Shown here one piece after another: positions 34,310-42,996 of a DNA stretch of 64,000 bases. The notes below the pieces were generated by a model. It was not told the DNA's origin and made no database searches. It saw nothing but the letters and a program-made list of their open reading frames with translations. Origin of the DNA: Leifsonia sp. PS1209 (lineage in GTDB: Bacteria > Actinomycetota > Actinomycetes > Actinomycetales > Microbacteriaceae); the NCBI RefSeq assembly GCF_012317045.1, contig NZ_CP051154.1:372001-436000 (forward strand), written 5' to 3'. The position numbers and the translations under genes are program-made. How positions within the stretch are numbered: the first letter of the stretch is position 1; each line of letters begins with the position of its first letter.

Positions 34310-34372
34310 ACCGGGAACTATCGGCCGCATCCCGCGACCGGTCACACTCTTCCGCTGACGGGCCAGGATCGG

Positions 34373-34573
34373 TCACCGCGCCCGGCGGCGACGGACGAGG
34401 CCGAACACGATCAGGGCCAGCCCCACGACCAGCAGGATCGGGCCGACGGTTCCCCAGAGCGGCGACCCGCTCATCGCCGAACCGCGCAGCACGTTGAGCC
34501 CCTGCAGTGTCCACACCAGTCCGACGATGCCCAGGATCGCGCCAGGCACGACGAACGGCCAACTGCGTTTCAT
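34373..34573 (-). CDS. Small two-span membrane protein
   Basis: 66 aa from the ATG at 34573; TACAGT lies 6 nt upstream, so it is probably leaderless. Two hydrophobic segments (FVVPGAILGIVGLVWTLQG and VGPILLVVGLALIVFGLV) flank a short polar turn, and the tail is RRRRAR. Similar short proteins are common and uncharacterised in Microbacteriaceae. It stands alone between the cellulase and sigma-factor genes. Confidence 0.7.
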   Translation of the reverse strand: MKRSWPFVVPGAILGIVGLVWTLQGLNVLRGSAMSGSPLWGTVGPILLVVGLALIVFGLVRRRRAR

Positions 34574-34634
34574 GAGGCAACTGTAGACCGGGCGAGACCG
34601 TGTGTCAGCGGTCTCGCCCGGTCCGCCGTCCCGC

Positions 34635-35507
34635 TCAGCCGCCGAGCGCGCCCAGCACATCCAGTTCCGCCAGGCGGGCCGGGTCGGCCAGCACGTCGAG
34701 GCCGACGATGTGGTCCCCGACGATGTCGAACGCCATGATCGAGGCGACCACGCCGTTCAGCACGGCGGCGACGCCCGGTCGGCCGCCGATCACGATCGGC
34801 GTGGAGTGCGCGGCGAGGCGGCCGGAGAGCACGGCCTGCTCCGCGATGGACTGCGCGCCCTCGACGAGCTGCGTGCTGGTTCCGTAGTCGGCGCGGAGCA
34901 CCGCTCCCGTGTCGAGCAGGGAGAGCAGCGCGGTGAGGTCGCCGGTGCTGGCGGCCGTGAGCCACGCATCCACCACCTGCCGCGTATGCCCGCGTTCCGG
35001 ATGCGCAGGCTCCTCCGCACCGCGCACCCGGCGCCGTGCCCGGGAGGCGAGCTGTCTCGCGGCGGCGGGCGTCTTGTCGAGCACCGTCGCGATCTCGTGG
35101 AACGACTGGCCGAAGACGTCGTGCAGCACCAGGGCGATGCGCTCGGCGGGCGACAGCGTTTCCAGCAGAACCAGCAGTGCGGTGCTGATGCGGTCGCTCT
35201 CCTCCGCCAGCTCCGCGGGGTCGAGCTCGACGGCGACGGGCTCGTCCCGCCACGGTTCGACCTGCCAGGAGCGTTCGCGCAGGCGGCGCGGGGCGCGCAG
35301 CATGTCGAGGCTCACCCGGGAGACCACCGTGGTCAGCCAAGCCTCCAGATTGTCGATGCCTGCGACGTCCGCGCGTGCGAGTCTGAGCCAGGTCTCCTGC
35401 ACGGCATCGTCGGCGTCTGCGTCGGAGCCGAGCAGGCGGATCGCGATGGCCTTCAGCCGCCGCCGCTCCGTCTCGAATCGCCTCGCCAGGAATTTCTGGT
35501 CGGCCAT
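34635..35507 (-). CDS. ECF sigma factor with fused SnoaL-like domain (ECF41/SigJ type)
   Basis: 290 aa from the ATG at 35507 (GAGGAG upstream). Region 2 reads RLKAIAIRLLGSDADADDAVQETWLRLA; region 4 reads SPAERIALVLHDVFGQSFHEIATVLDKTPAAARQLASRARRR. A C-terminal SnoaL-like domain (VDAWLTAASTGDLTALLSLLDTGAVLRADYG) regulates activity in ECF41 factors, which lack an anti-sigma factor. The linker hallmark WLPEP is not canonical here (EPWRDEP). Its promoter and that of the divergent SDR both have the ECF41 motif, implying autoregulation. Confidence 0.9.
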   Translation of the reverse strand: MADQKFLARRFETERRRLKAIAIRLLGSDADADDAVQETWLRLARADVAGIDNLEAWLTTVVSRVSLDMLRAPRRLRERSWQVEPWRDEPVAVELDPAELAEESDRISTALLVLLETLSPAERIALVLHDVFGQSFHEIATVLDKTPAAARQLASRARRRVRGAEEPAHPERGHTRQVVDAWLTAASTGDLTALLSLLDTGAVLRADYGTSTQLVEGAQSIAEQAVLSGRLAAHSTPIVIGGRPGVAAVLNGVVASIMAFDIVGDHIVGLDVLADPARLAELDVLGALGG

Positions 35508-35568
35508 GTCACATCTCCTCGGTCGTGATCGTCGGTATGTCGACGAGGGATCGCCCTCGGATGTGACA
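35507..35568. promoter_or_regulatory. Mirror-image divergent ECF41 promoters
   Basis: On the plus strand TGTCACA (35507-35513) is followed after exactly 16 nt by CGTC (35530-35533), facing the SDR. On the minus strand TGTCACA (35562-35568) is followed after exactly 16 nt by CGTC (35542-35545), facing the sigma gene. This is the motif described for ECF41 factors. The two promoters interlock so that the -10 elements sit 8 nt apart. Confidence 0.85.
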
Positions 35569-35584
35569 TGAAAGGCAGACAACC

Positions 35585-36370
35585 ATGAATGCTCCCCTGC
35601 TCGTGACGGGCGGCACCGGCACCATCGGCAGCCGCGTCGTCCCCCTGCTCAAGGCCGCCGGTCACGAGGTGCGGGTGCTCTCCCGCCACCCGCGCACCGG
35701 CGAGCCAGGAGTCCAGCATGTCGAAGCGGACACCGTCGGCGGCGCCGGACTCGCCGCGGCGTTCGACGGCGTCGAGGTGGTGCTGCACCTCGCCGGAGGG
35801 GCGAAGGGCGACGACGTCGCAGCGCGCAACGTGGCGACCGCGGCCCGGGATGCGGGAGTGCGGCACTTGCTCCTCATCTCGGTGGTCGGTGCCGACCGGA
35901 TGCCGATCGGATACTTCCGCGCCAAGGCGGAGGCCGAGCGGATCATCGCCGGCTCCGGCGTGCCGTGGACGGTGCTGCGGGCGGCGCAACTGCACGACTT
36001 CGTGCTGCCTGTGGTGCGGGGGATGGCGAAGCTGCCGCTGCTCCCTTCCCCCGGCGGCCTGCGGTTCGAGCCCGTCGACGTCGACGCGGTCGCCGTCCGC
36101 CTCGCCGAACTCGCGCTCGCAGAGCCTGCCGGACGCGTCGCCGACATCGCGGGACCGGAGGTGCTCGACATCCGCCAGCTCGCGGAGGCGTACGCCGCGG
36201 CGAACGGCCGGAAGACCCGGGCGCGCCTGCCCATCCGCATCCCCGGGGCGGTCGGTCGCGCATACCGGGCAGGCGAGAACCTGGCGGGCGACGGCGCGCT
36301 GTGCGGAGGGCGCACCTGGCGTGAGTACCTGGAAGAGCTCGCCGCGACGGCCGCGCCGGTGCCATCATGA
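35585..36370 (+). CDS. NAD(P)-binding SDR (NmrA/atypical family), ECF41 target
   Basis: 261 aa from the ATG at 35585. LVTGGTGTIGSRVVPLL is the cofactor loop; YFRAK could serve as YxxxK. The rest (GVPWTVLRAAQLHDFVLPVV, GRVADIAGPEVLDIRQLAEAY) resembles NAD(P)H-binding proteins related to NmrA. ECF41 genes are typically next to small oxidoreductases or carboxymuconolactone decarboxylases, so this is the expected regulon member. Substrate unknown. Confidence 0.9.
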   Translation: MNAPLLVTGGTGTIGSRVVPLLKAAGHEVRVLSRHPRTGEPGVQHVEADTVGGAGLAAAFDGVEVVLHLAGGAKGDDVAARNVATAARDAGVRHLLLISVVGADRMPIGYFRAKAEAERIIAGSGVPWTVLRAAQLHDFVLPVVRGMAKLPLLPSPGGLRFEPVDVDAVAVRLAELALAEPAGRVADIAGPEVLDIRQLAEAYAAANGRKTRARLPIRIPGAVGRAYRAGENLAGDGALCGGRTWREYLEELAATAAPVPS

Positions 36371-36374
36371 CCAC

Positions 36375-36932
36375 ATGCCCGGATACGTCGCACTGCTCCG
36401 CGGGATCAACGTCGGCGGCACGAACCCGGTCGCGATGGATGCGCTCGCCGCGAGCTTCCGCGAGGCCGGATACGAGGACGTGCGCACGCACATCCAGAGC
36501 GGCAACGTGCTGTTCTCGACCGACGTGAGCGCCGCGTCTGGTGGGCCTGCCCTCGAGGCGGCGCTGGAGTCGATGCTGCAGGAGCGGTTCGGCACGGAGA
36601 TCCCTGTGATCCTCCGGTCGAGGGACGAGCTGGCGGCGATCGTCGCCGATGCCCCTCCCGGGCACGGCTCCGCCGACCTGCGCAGCGACGTCTACTTCCT
36701 CAAGCATCCACTGACCGCCGACGAGGTGATGGCGGAGCTACCCGAACTGCGGGCGGGCGTCGACACCATGACGCCCGGCTCCGGCGTCCTCTACTTCTCG
36801 CGCGTCAAGGCGCAGGCGACCAAGACCCGCGTCCAGCGGCTCCTGGCCATGCCGGTGTTCAAGCGGATGACCGTGCGCACCTGGGGCACGACCACCCGGC
36901 TGCTCACCCTACTGGACGCCCCGTCTTCCTGA
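36375..36932 (+). CDS. DUF1697 family protein
   Basis: 185 aa from the ATG at 36375, 4 nt after the SDR stop. YVALLRGINVGGTNPVAMDAL is the diagnostic N-terminus of DUF1697, with the conserved HIQSGNVLF and the C-terminal RTWGTTTRLLTLL. The family is widespread and uncharacterised, with a ferredoxin-like fold. Probably co-transcribed with the SDR and therefore possibly under ECF41 control. Confidence 0.9.
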   Translation: MPGYVALLRGINVGGTNPVAMDALAASFREAGYEDVRTHIQSGNVLFSTDVSAASGGPALEAALESMLQERFGTEIPVILRSRDELAAIVADAPPGHGSADLRSDVYFLKHPLTADEVMAELPELRAGVDTMTPGSGVLYFSRVKAQATKTRVQRLLAMPVFKRMTVRTWGTTTRLLTLLDAPSS

Positions 36933-36947
36933 TCGACGCTTACTGTC

Positions 36948-37940
36948 TCACGCGCGGGACTCCTGCACGTCGCGCGCTTTGAGGGAGGTGTACCGCGTCA
37001 CCGGATGCGTGCCGAGCACCACCTTTCCTCTCGCGTGCAGGTGCTGCAGGTCTGCGTATGCGTCCGCGATGGCCTCCAGCGGATAGAACCCGGAGATGAG
37101 GAGGGTGAAGGCGCGGTCGGCCGCGTACTGCGCGAGCCGCTGCAGCTGGCGGGTGCCGTGCTCGACCGCCTCCGGGTCGTCGCCGAGCAGCCGCAGCTCG
37201 GTGTCGCGCCGGTCGTCGCTCGACCGGTAGCGCGCGGCAGGGACGCCGAGGAGGTTCGCAAGGTCGCGGCCGTCCTGACCGAAGTTGTCGACGAAGCAGG
37301 TGACCTGCGCTCCGCGCGCCGCCTCGTGGATGCGGTCCTGGATGTCTGGTCCGTACCGCACCGGTGTGATGCCGAGCTGACGGAGGTAGTCGAAGTTCCG
37401 GTCACCGCAGGTCCCGATGACGCGCGCGCCCGCATGTTTGGCCAGCTGGGCCTCCACGCTCCCGACCGCTCCGGCCGCCGCCGAGATGACGATCACGTCC
37501 CCGGGCCCGACGCGGAGTTCGTCCAGGGTGTCCAGCGCCGTCGCGCCGGACAGGTACAGCCCGCCGGCCGCCTCCCAGCCGACGCCCTTCGGCTTGGGGA
37601 CCAGGGCTGCGACCGGCACGACCAGGTGGGTGGCGTGCGCTCCCGTCCGCACGTGCCCGATCACTTCGGACCCGACGGGGAACCCGGCGGTGTCCGGTCC
37701 GGCCTCCACCACGATCCCGGCGAAGTCGCTCCCCGATCTCCGCGGGAACGGCTCGTCCCACTCGGTCTCCGTGCCGCTCCGGATGAAGCCGTCGATGTGG
37801 CTGATGCCGGATGCGATGACTTCGACCATCACCTCCCCGGTTCCGGGCGGCGAGAGCGGGCGCCTCCGCAGCTGCAGCTCGCTCGCGTCGCCGTTGCGGT
37901 CGTACTCCACGACCAGCGCTTCCGTGTGCTTCTTCGACAT
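36948..37940 (-). CDS. Zinc-free medium-chain oxidoreductase (quinone reductase-like)
   Basis: 330 aa from the ATG at 37940. GroES-like N-terminal half, then VISAAAGAVGSVEAQLAKHAGARVIG as cofactor loop. No zinc ligand set. The C-terminal ADRAFTLLISGFYPLEAIADAYADLQ is typical of QOR relatives. A perfect palindrome (37967-37979) lies between the start and the uxaC end, so a dimeric regulator encoded elsewhere probably controls it. Substrate unknown, probably an enone or quinone. Confidence 0.85.
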   Translation of the reverse strand: MSKKHTEALVVEYDRNGDASELQLRRRPLSPPGTGEVMVEVIASGISHIDGFIRSGTETEWDEPFPRRSGSDFAGIVVEAGPDTAGFPVGSEVIGHVRTGAHATHLVVPVAALVPKPKGVGWEAAGGLYLSGATALDTLDELRVGPGDVIVISAAAGAVGSVEAQLAKHAGARVIGTCGDRNFDYLRQLGITPVRYGPDIQDRIHEAARGAQVTCFVDNFGQDGRDLANLLGVPAARYRSSDDRRDTELRLLGDDPEAVEHGTRQLQRLAQYAADRAFTLLISGFYPLEAIADAYADLQHLHARGKVVLGTHPVTRYTSLKARDVQESRA

Positions 37941-37966
37941 GATCGCCTCGCTAGATCGGCTTTTAA

Positions 37967-37979
37967 CTAGCTTAGCTAG
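37967..37979. promoter_or_regulatory. Palindromic operator CTAGCTTAGCTAG
   Basis: Perfect 6-bp arms around one base, 27 nt upstream of the oxidoreductase start, in an AT-rich patch that stands out from the local GC content. No regulator gene is adjacent. Confidence 0.6.
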
Positions 37980-38032
37980 ATAACTCCCCGATGGCGAGAG
38001 GCGATTGCAGGAGCGGGCGCGCGCCGAGCCGG

Positions 38033-39448
38033 TCAGCCCAGCCGGAACGTCGCCCGCGGGATGTCGTCCACCAGCCGGTGCGCGATGGCGAACGCGTCCT
38101 CCTCGCTGAGCTGATGCGTGACCACGAGGGAGGACAGGAACGACGCATCCACTCGGCGGGACATGTCGTGCCTGGCCGGGATGGAGCAGAACGCGCGGGT
38201 GTCGTCGATGAAGCCGCTGGTCTTGGTGAACCCCGCGCTGTCCGTGATGGCCTGGCGGTAGCGGAGGATGGCGGCGGGGGTGTCGAGGAACCACCACGGA
38301 GCACCGGCGTAGACCGTCGGGTAGAACCCGGCGAGCGGCGCGATCTCGCGGGAGAACGTCGTCTCGTCCACCGTGAACAGCACGATCCGGAAGGTCGAGC
38401 TGGTGCCGAAGTCGCGCAGGATCGGTGTGAGCGGAGCGGTGAAGCCGCCGACGGCCGGCAGGTCGTGGCCGGTGTCCGGCCCGTACGCGTCGAACGTCGG
38501 GCGGTGGTGGTTGCGGATCACGCCGGGGTGCAGCTGCATCACCAGGCCGTCCTCCGCGGCCATCTCGGCCAGGCGGTAGAGCATGTTCCTGCGGTAGGCG
38601 ACGGCCTCCGCGGCGGTCAGGCTGCCGTCGAGCGCCGCCAGGTGGATGCGCGACGCCTCCGCCTCGGAGAGCGGCTCGCTGCCCGCGTCGATCACGCCGG
38701 TGTCCGTCGCGGTGCCGCCGGCGGCGATGAACGCCTCGCGGCGGGCGCGCAGCGCGGCGAGGAGGCCGGGGTACGTGGAGGTGTCGATGTCTGCGCGGGC
38801 GGCCAGCGCATCCAGGCGGCCGCGCCAGGTCGGCTCGTCCGGGTGCATGTAGCGGTCGGCGCGGAAGGTGGGGACCACGCGGCCGGTGAAGGTCGGGTCG
38901 TCGCGGAGGCGCTGGTGCGCTGCCAGGTCGTCCGCCGGGTCGTCCGTGGTCGCCAGCACCGAGATGCGGAACCGGTCGAACAGCGCGCGCGGGCGGAACT
39001 CCGGGCGCGTCAGGGTCTCGGCGAGCTGGTCGTAGAGTGCGTCGGCGGTGGCGGCCGATGGATGCTCGGTGAGGCCGAACACGTCGCTGAACTCCGACTC
39101 GAACCAGAACCGAACGGGCGTGCCGAGGAACGCATCCCAGTTCTCGCAGAGCCTCCGCCAGATCTCGCGGCCGGATGCGGTGGTAGCCGCTCCGTTGCGG
39201 GAGAGCCCGAGGTCGTCGAGGGGGACGCCGACGGCGTGCAGCATCCTGGTCACATAGTGGTCGGGCGTGATCAGCAGCGCCGACGGGTCGCCGAACGGGG
39301 TGTCGTCGGCGAGCATCGCAGCGGGGACGTGACCGTGCGGCGAGACGATGGGCGCGTCCGCGACGGCGGCGTGCAGGCGTCGTGCCAGGTCGCGCTCGGC
39401 AGGATCGGCCGGGAACAGGCGGTCTGGATGGGGGGCGAGCGTCGTCAT
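38033..39448 (-). CDS. uxaC: Glucuronate isomerase
   Basis: 471 aa, the normal UxaC length, from the ATG at 39448 with GAAAGGA upstream. SPHGHVPAAML gives the metal-binding His pair; LQLHPGVIRNHHRP, GGFTAPLTPILRDFG and GAPWWFLDTPAAILRYRQ are UxaC landmarks. It interconverts glucuronate/fructuronate (and galacturonate/tagaturonate) in the cytosol. It overlaps lacI by 4 nt and is divergent from the uronate import operon, so it supplies fructuronate to UxuB. Confidence 0.92.
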   Translation of the reverse strand: MTTLAPHPDRLFPADPAERDLARRLHAAVADAPIVSPHGHVPAAMLADDTPFGDPSALLITPDHYVTRMLHAVGVPLDDLGLSRNGAATTASGREIWRRLCENWDAFLGTPVRFWFESEFSDVFGLTEHPSAATADALYDQLAETLTRPEFRPRALFDRFRISVLATTDDPADDLAAHQRLRDDPTFTGRVVPTFRADRYMHPDEPTWRGRLDALAARADIDTSTYPGLLAALRARREAFIAAGGTATDTGVIDAGSEPLSEAEASRIHLAALDGSLTAAEAVAYRRNMLYRLAEMAAEDGLVMQLHPGVIRNHHRPTFDAYGPDTGHDLPAVGGFTAPLTPILRDFGTSSTFRIVLFTVDETTFSREIAPLAGFYPTVYAGAPWWFLDTPAAILRYRQAITDSAGFTKTSGFIDDTRAFCSIPARHDMSRRVDASFLSSLVVTHQLSEEDAFAIAHRLVDDIPRATFRLG

Positions 39449-40479
39449 CGGCGTCCTTTCGGTTCCCGCGCAGGTCCGGTGGACGACCGCACGGTGAGGT
39501 GGGTGGGCAGCGTCGCGCCCTGGCGCATCCCGATCGTGCTCTGGTCGTCGAGACGGGCGAGCAGCATCGACACGGCCGTGCGGCCGGCCTGCTCGATGGG
39601 TGCGGTGAGGGTGGTGAGCGGCGGGTTGCAGAAGTCGGCGCCGAAGATGTCGTCGCAGCCGACGATGCTGACATCGCCCGGCACGTCGACGCCGCGCTCG
39701 CGGAACCGGGCGAGCATCCCGATGGCGAGGAGGTCGTTGAAGGCGATGCACGCGGTGACGCCGGCGTGCAGCACGGCGTCCGCCGCCGCTGCTCCCGCGT
39801 ACTGCCGCGGCGAGAACGGGCCGAGCCGGGTGGCCGTCACGCCGTAGCGTTCCGCGGCGCGCACCATCGCCCGCCAGCGGCCCTCGTTCGACCAGGAGGT
39901 CTCCGGTCCGGACGCGTAGCAGAGCTGCGTGTGCCCGAGGGAGACGAGGTGGCCGACGGCCTGCTCGATGCCGCTCGGGGTGTCGATGAAGATGTGCGGG
40001 ACGCCCCGCGTCTGCCGGTTGATCGCGACCAGCGGGATGTCGTTGGCCAGCACCGTGAGCCGGCGGTCGGTGAGACGGGAGGCAGCGAGGATGGCGCCGT
40101 CGAACGAGCGGCGGAGCTTGTGCAGCATCCCGTCCTCGAGCTCGTCCGACTCCTCGGTGTCCACCAGGATCTGCGTGTATCCGGCGGCCTTGAGCTGCTG
40201 CTGCGTTCCGCGGATGATGCCGAAGTAGAACGGGTTGGTCACGTCGGAGACGAGCACCGCGATGGCTCTGGTCTTGCCGCTGGTGAGCGCTCTGGCCTGG
40301 GAGTTCGGCACGTAATTGAGCGCGCGCGCCGCCTCCTCGATGCGCTCGCGCGTCGCAGCGTTCACGCGGCCGGGATTGGAGAGCGCGCGGGAGACCGTCG
40401 AGGTGGCAACGCCACTGACGGCGGCCACGTCTGCGAGGGTGGCTGGGCGATCCGACCCCGCTCCGGCGAGAGGTTGCAT
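39445..40479 (-). CDS. LacI-family repressor of the hexuronate regulon
   Basis: 344 aa. HTH and hinge: ATLADVAAVSGVATSTVSRALSNPGRVNAATRERI and NYVPNSQARAL. The C-terminal ligand domain is of the periplasmic-binding type (RAIAVLVSDVTNPFYFGIIRG, CIAFNDLLAIGML, VPGDVSIVGCDD). It is co-transcribed with uxaC and divergent from the ABC operon; a GTTGCAGCAAC operator overlaps the -35 of the latter. A uronate or derivative is the likely inducer. Confidence 0.9.
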   Translation of the reverse strand: MQPLAGAGSDRPATLADVAAVSGVATSTVSRALSNPGRVNAATRERIEEAARALNYVPNSQARALTSGKTRAIAVLVSDVTNPFYFGIIRGTQQQLKAAGYTQILVDTEESDELEDGMLHKLRRSFDGAILAASRLTDRRLTVLANDIPLVAINRQTRGVPHIFIDTPSGIEQAVGHLVSLGHTQLCYASGPETSWSNEGRWRAMVRAAERYGVTATRLGPFSPRQYAGAAAADAVLHAGVTACIAFNDLLAIGMLARFRERGVDVPGDVSIVGCDDIFGADFCNPPLTTLTAPIEQAGRTAVSMLLARLDDQSTIGMRQGATLPTHLTVRSSTGPAREPKGRR

Positions 40480-40518
40480 GACGCCATCTCAGCACACGAT
40501 GGCAATTTTTGGCAATCG

Positions 40519-40549
40519 GTTGCAGCAACATTGCCGTGGTGCCTAGAGT
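40519..40549 (+). promoter_or_regulatory. Hexuronate operon promoter with LacI operator
   Basis: TTGCAG (40520-40525) and TAGAGT (40544-40549) are 18 nt apart. The palindrome GTTGCAGCAAC (40519-40529) covers the -35, as expected of a LacI-type operator; GGCAAT repeats flank it. Confidence 0.65.
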
Positions 40550-40623
40550 CCTCAGCAACCATCCTCCGTGCACCAGCAGAGGGTGCTGACAACTCACGTC
40601 CCTGTCTCAAAGGAGAGTCACGA

Positions 40624-41982
40624 ATGAGATCTCGCATCGCGCTCGGCGCGGTCGCCGGGCTGGCCGTCATCGGCCTGGCCCTGAGCGGCTGCTCCTCGTC
40701 GGGGAGCACCAACTCCTCCAGCTCCGGCCCCGTCGACGGCAAGGGCAAGACCCTCGACGTCATGATCGCCGCCAACTCGCTCTATCCGACCGAACAGCAG
40801 CAGTGGTTCAAGGATGTCTCGGCTCAGTTCGAGAAGGAGACGGGAGCCACGGTCAAGTTCGAGACCTTCGCCTCCGCGAACGACGAGCTGACCAAGATCC
40901 AGACCTCGGTGCTGAGCGGCCAGGGTCCGGACATCTACGACCTCGGCACCACCTTCACTCCCACCGCGTACTCCACCGGCGCGTTCGTGAAGCTCACCGA
41001 CGACGACTGGAAGAAGGTCGGCGGCCGGGACCGCTTCGTCCCCGCGACCCTCGGCATCTCCGGACCGGATGAGAAGAACGAGGTCGGCATCCCGTTCCTC
41101 AGCCGCCCGTTCGTCCTGGCGTACAACAAGGATCTGCTGAAGGCCGCGGGCATCGACAAGCCGGCCGACACCTGGGACGGACTGGCCGAGCAGGCCAAGA
41201 AGCTGACCACGGGTGACGTGCACGGCATGGCGATTGCATACGCGGACAGCTTCGACCCGTGGAAGTTCGTCTGGGCGATGTCGATGCAGCAGGGAAACAC
41301 CATCCTGGATCTGAAGAGCAAGAAGGCGACGATCGACGACGACGCCGTGAAGAAGGCGTACGAGACGTACTTCGGCTGGCTCACCAAGGACAAGGTGGTC
41401 GACCCCGCCTCGATCGGGTGGAAGAACGCCCAGGCCGTCGCCGCCTTCGCCGACGGCAAGGCCGCATTCCTGCCGATGGTGTCGTCGTCCTCGCAGGTCT
41501 CGCTCGACAAATCCGGCGTCGCAGGCAAGTACGCGTACGCAGTGATGCCGACCATTCCGCCGGGAGCCACCAAGCTGCCGAGCGACGGCAAGGCCGCCGC
41601 GACGATCATCTCGGGCGACAACATGGTCGTGGCCAAGTACTCGAAGAACCAGGATCTGGCCTTCGCCCTGATCAAGATGCTGACCAGCACCGACAACCAG
41701 GTGAAGTACACCAAGACCTTCGGGGATCTTCCGACGAACGCCGACGCGGCCAAGCAGATCGAGAACGGGAACGAGCTCATCGCCCCGATCCTCGAAGCGG
41801 GCACGAAGGCGTACGGAACACCGTTCAGCGGCGCGTGGGGAGACACCCAGCTCGCGCTGGTGAACGTGGTGGTGCAGTCCATCCCGTCGCTGTCGAGCGG
41901 TTCCGTCTCGTCCTCCGACCTCGACGCCAAGCTCAAGACGGCGCAGGACGCCGCGCAGAGCTCGCTGAACAAGGCCAAGTAG
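40624..41982 (+). CDS. Sugar (uronate?) ABC substrate-binding lipoprotein
   Basis: 452 aa; AAAGGAG upstream. Lipobox LSGC with Cys23. Family 1 extracellular solute-binding protein (LDVMIAANSLYPTEQQQWFKDVSAQF..., NADAAKQIENGNELIAPI). It is the first gene of the LacI-controlled operon. A uronate or uronate-containing oligosaccharide is the likely ligand, judged from the downstream enzymes. Confidence 0.88.
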   Translation: MRSRIALGAVAGLAVIGLALSGCSSSGSTNSSSSGPVDGKGKTLDVMIAANSLYPTEQQQWFKDVSAQFEKETGATVKFETFASANDELTKIQTSVLSGQGPDIYDLGTTFTPTAYSTGAFVKLTDDDWKKVGGRDRFVPATLGISGPDEKNEVGIPFLSRPFVLAYNKDLLKAAGIDKPADTWDGLAEQAKKLTTGDVHGMAIAYADSFDPWKFVWAMSMQQGNTILDLKSKKATIDDDAVKKAYETYFGWLTKDKVVDPASIGWKNAQAVAAFADGKAAFLPMVSSSSQVSLDKSGVAGKYAYAVMPTIPPGATKLPSDGKAAATIISGDNMVVAKYSKNQDLAFALIKMLTSTDNQVKYTKTFGDLPTNADAAKQIENGNELIAPILEAGTKAYGTPFSGAWGDTQLALVNVVVQSIPSLSSGSVSSSDLDAKLKTAQDAAQSSLNKAK

Positions 41983-41994
41983 CCGGGACCGATC

Positions 41995-42996
41995 ATGTCC
42001 AACTCCACCCTGGCCGCGCCGGAAGGCGCGACCGGCCACGAGAGCGGTTCGCCCGCGGGGTCCACCCCCGCGGGCGGCCGCCCCGGCCGAACCGAGAGCC
42101 CCCGCCGCAAGCGCAAGTACGAGCGCAACCGGCCGCTCTGGATGCTGCTGCCCGGCGGCATCCTCATGCTCATCATCATCGTGGTGCCGCTGATCGTGGC
42201 CGCGGTGATGTCCTCCCTCGACCTCGACCAGTACACGCTGCAGAGCTGGCTGCAGGCGCCGTTCATCGGCCTGCAGAACTACGTCGAGGCGATCACGTCG
42301 TCGTCGCTGCTGCGCTCCATCGGCATCAGCGTCTCGTTCGCCCTGATCGCGGCCGTCGTCACCATGCCGATCGGCCTCGCCGCCGCCCTGGCGACGCAGA
42401 ACAAGTTCCGCGGCCGTGCGCTGGTCCGCTCGCTCTTCCTCATCCCGTACGTGCTGCCCGCGTTCGTGGTCGGCACGCTCTGGCGCACCATGCTGCAGCC
42501 GGGCGGCGTCGTCGACTCCGTTCTCGGCGGGATGGGCATCCACACCGGGCTGTTCCTCAACGGCCCTCTCAGCTACTGGTCGCTGATCGTCGTGCAGATC
42601 TGGACGTCGTGGCCGTTCTTCTACCTGCTCGTGCTCGCCGGTCTGCAGTCCGTGGACCACGAGGTGCACGAGGCGGCGGCGATCGACGGCGCGACCTGGT
42701 GGATCAAGCTGCGCTCGGTGATCCTGCCGTACCTGCGCGGTCCGATCCTGCTGGCGCTGATCATCGCGTTCCTGCACAACATCAACGCGTTCACGCTGCC
42801 GTTCGTGCTGTTCGGCGTCCCCGCCCCTCAGGATGTGGACGTTCTGCCGGTGCTCACATACGTCACCAGCTTCCAGAGCTTCCGCTTCGGCCTGAGCGCC
42901 GCCATGGCGATCTGCTCGCTCGTGCTCATCGCGATCCCGCTGTTCATCTACCTGCGGGCCGTGAAACTCGACTCTGGGGAAGAGGAACAACGATGA
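41995..42996 (+). CDS. Sugar ABC transporter permease (MalF type)
   Basis: 333 aa. A 45-residue polar N-terminus precedes six membrane spans; EAA loop DHEVHEAAAIDGATWWIKLRSVILP. It begins 12 nt after the binding protein and overlaps the next permease by ATGA. No dedicated ATPase is present, as in the operon at 28418. Confidence 0.9.
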   Translation: MSNSTLAAPEGATGHESGSPAGSTPAGGRPGRTESPRRKRKYERNRPLWMLLPGGILMLIIIVVPLIVAAVMSSLDLDQYTLQSWLQAPFIGLQNYVEAITSSSLLRSIGISVSFALIAAVVTMPIGLAAALATQNKFRGRALVRSLFLIPYVLPAFVVGTLWRTMLQPGGVVDSVLGGMGIHTGLFLNGPLSYWSLIVVQIWTSWPFFYLLVLAGLQSVDHEVHEAAAIDGATWWIKLRSVILPYLRGPILLALIIAFLHNINAFTLPFVLFGVPAPQDVDVLPVLTYVTSFQSFRFGLSAAMAICSLVLIAIPLFIYLRAVKLDSGEEEQR

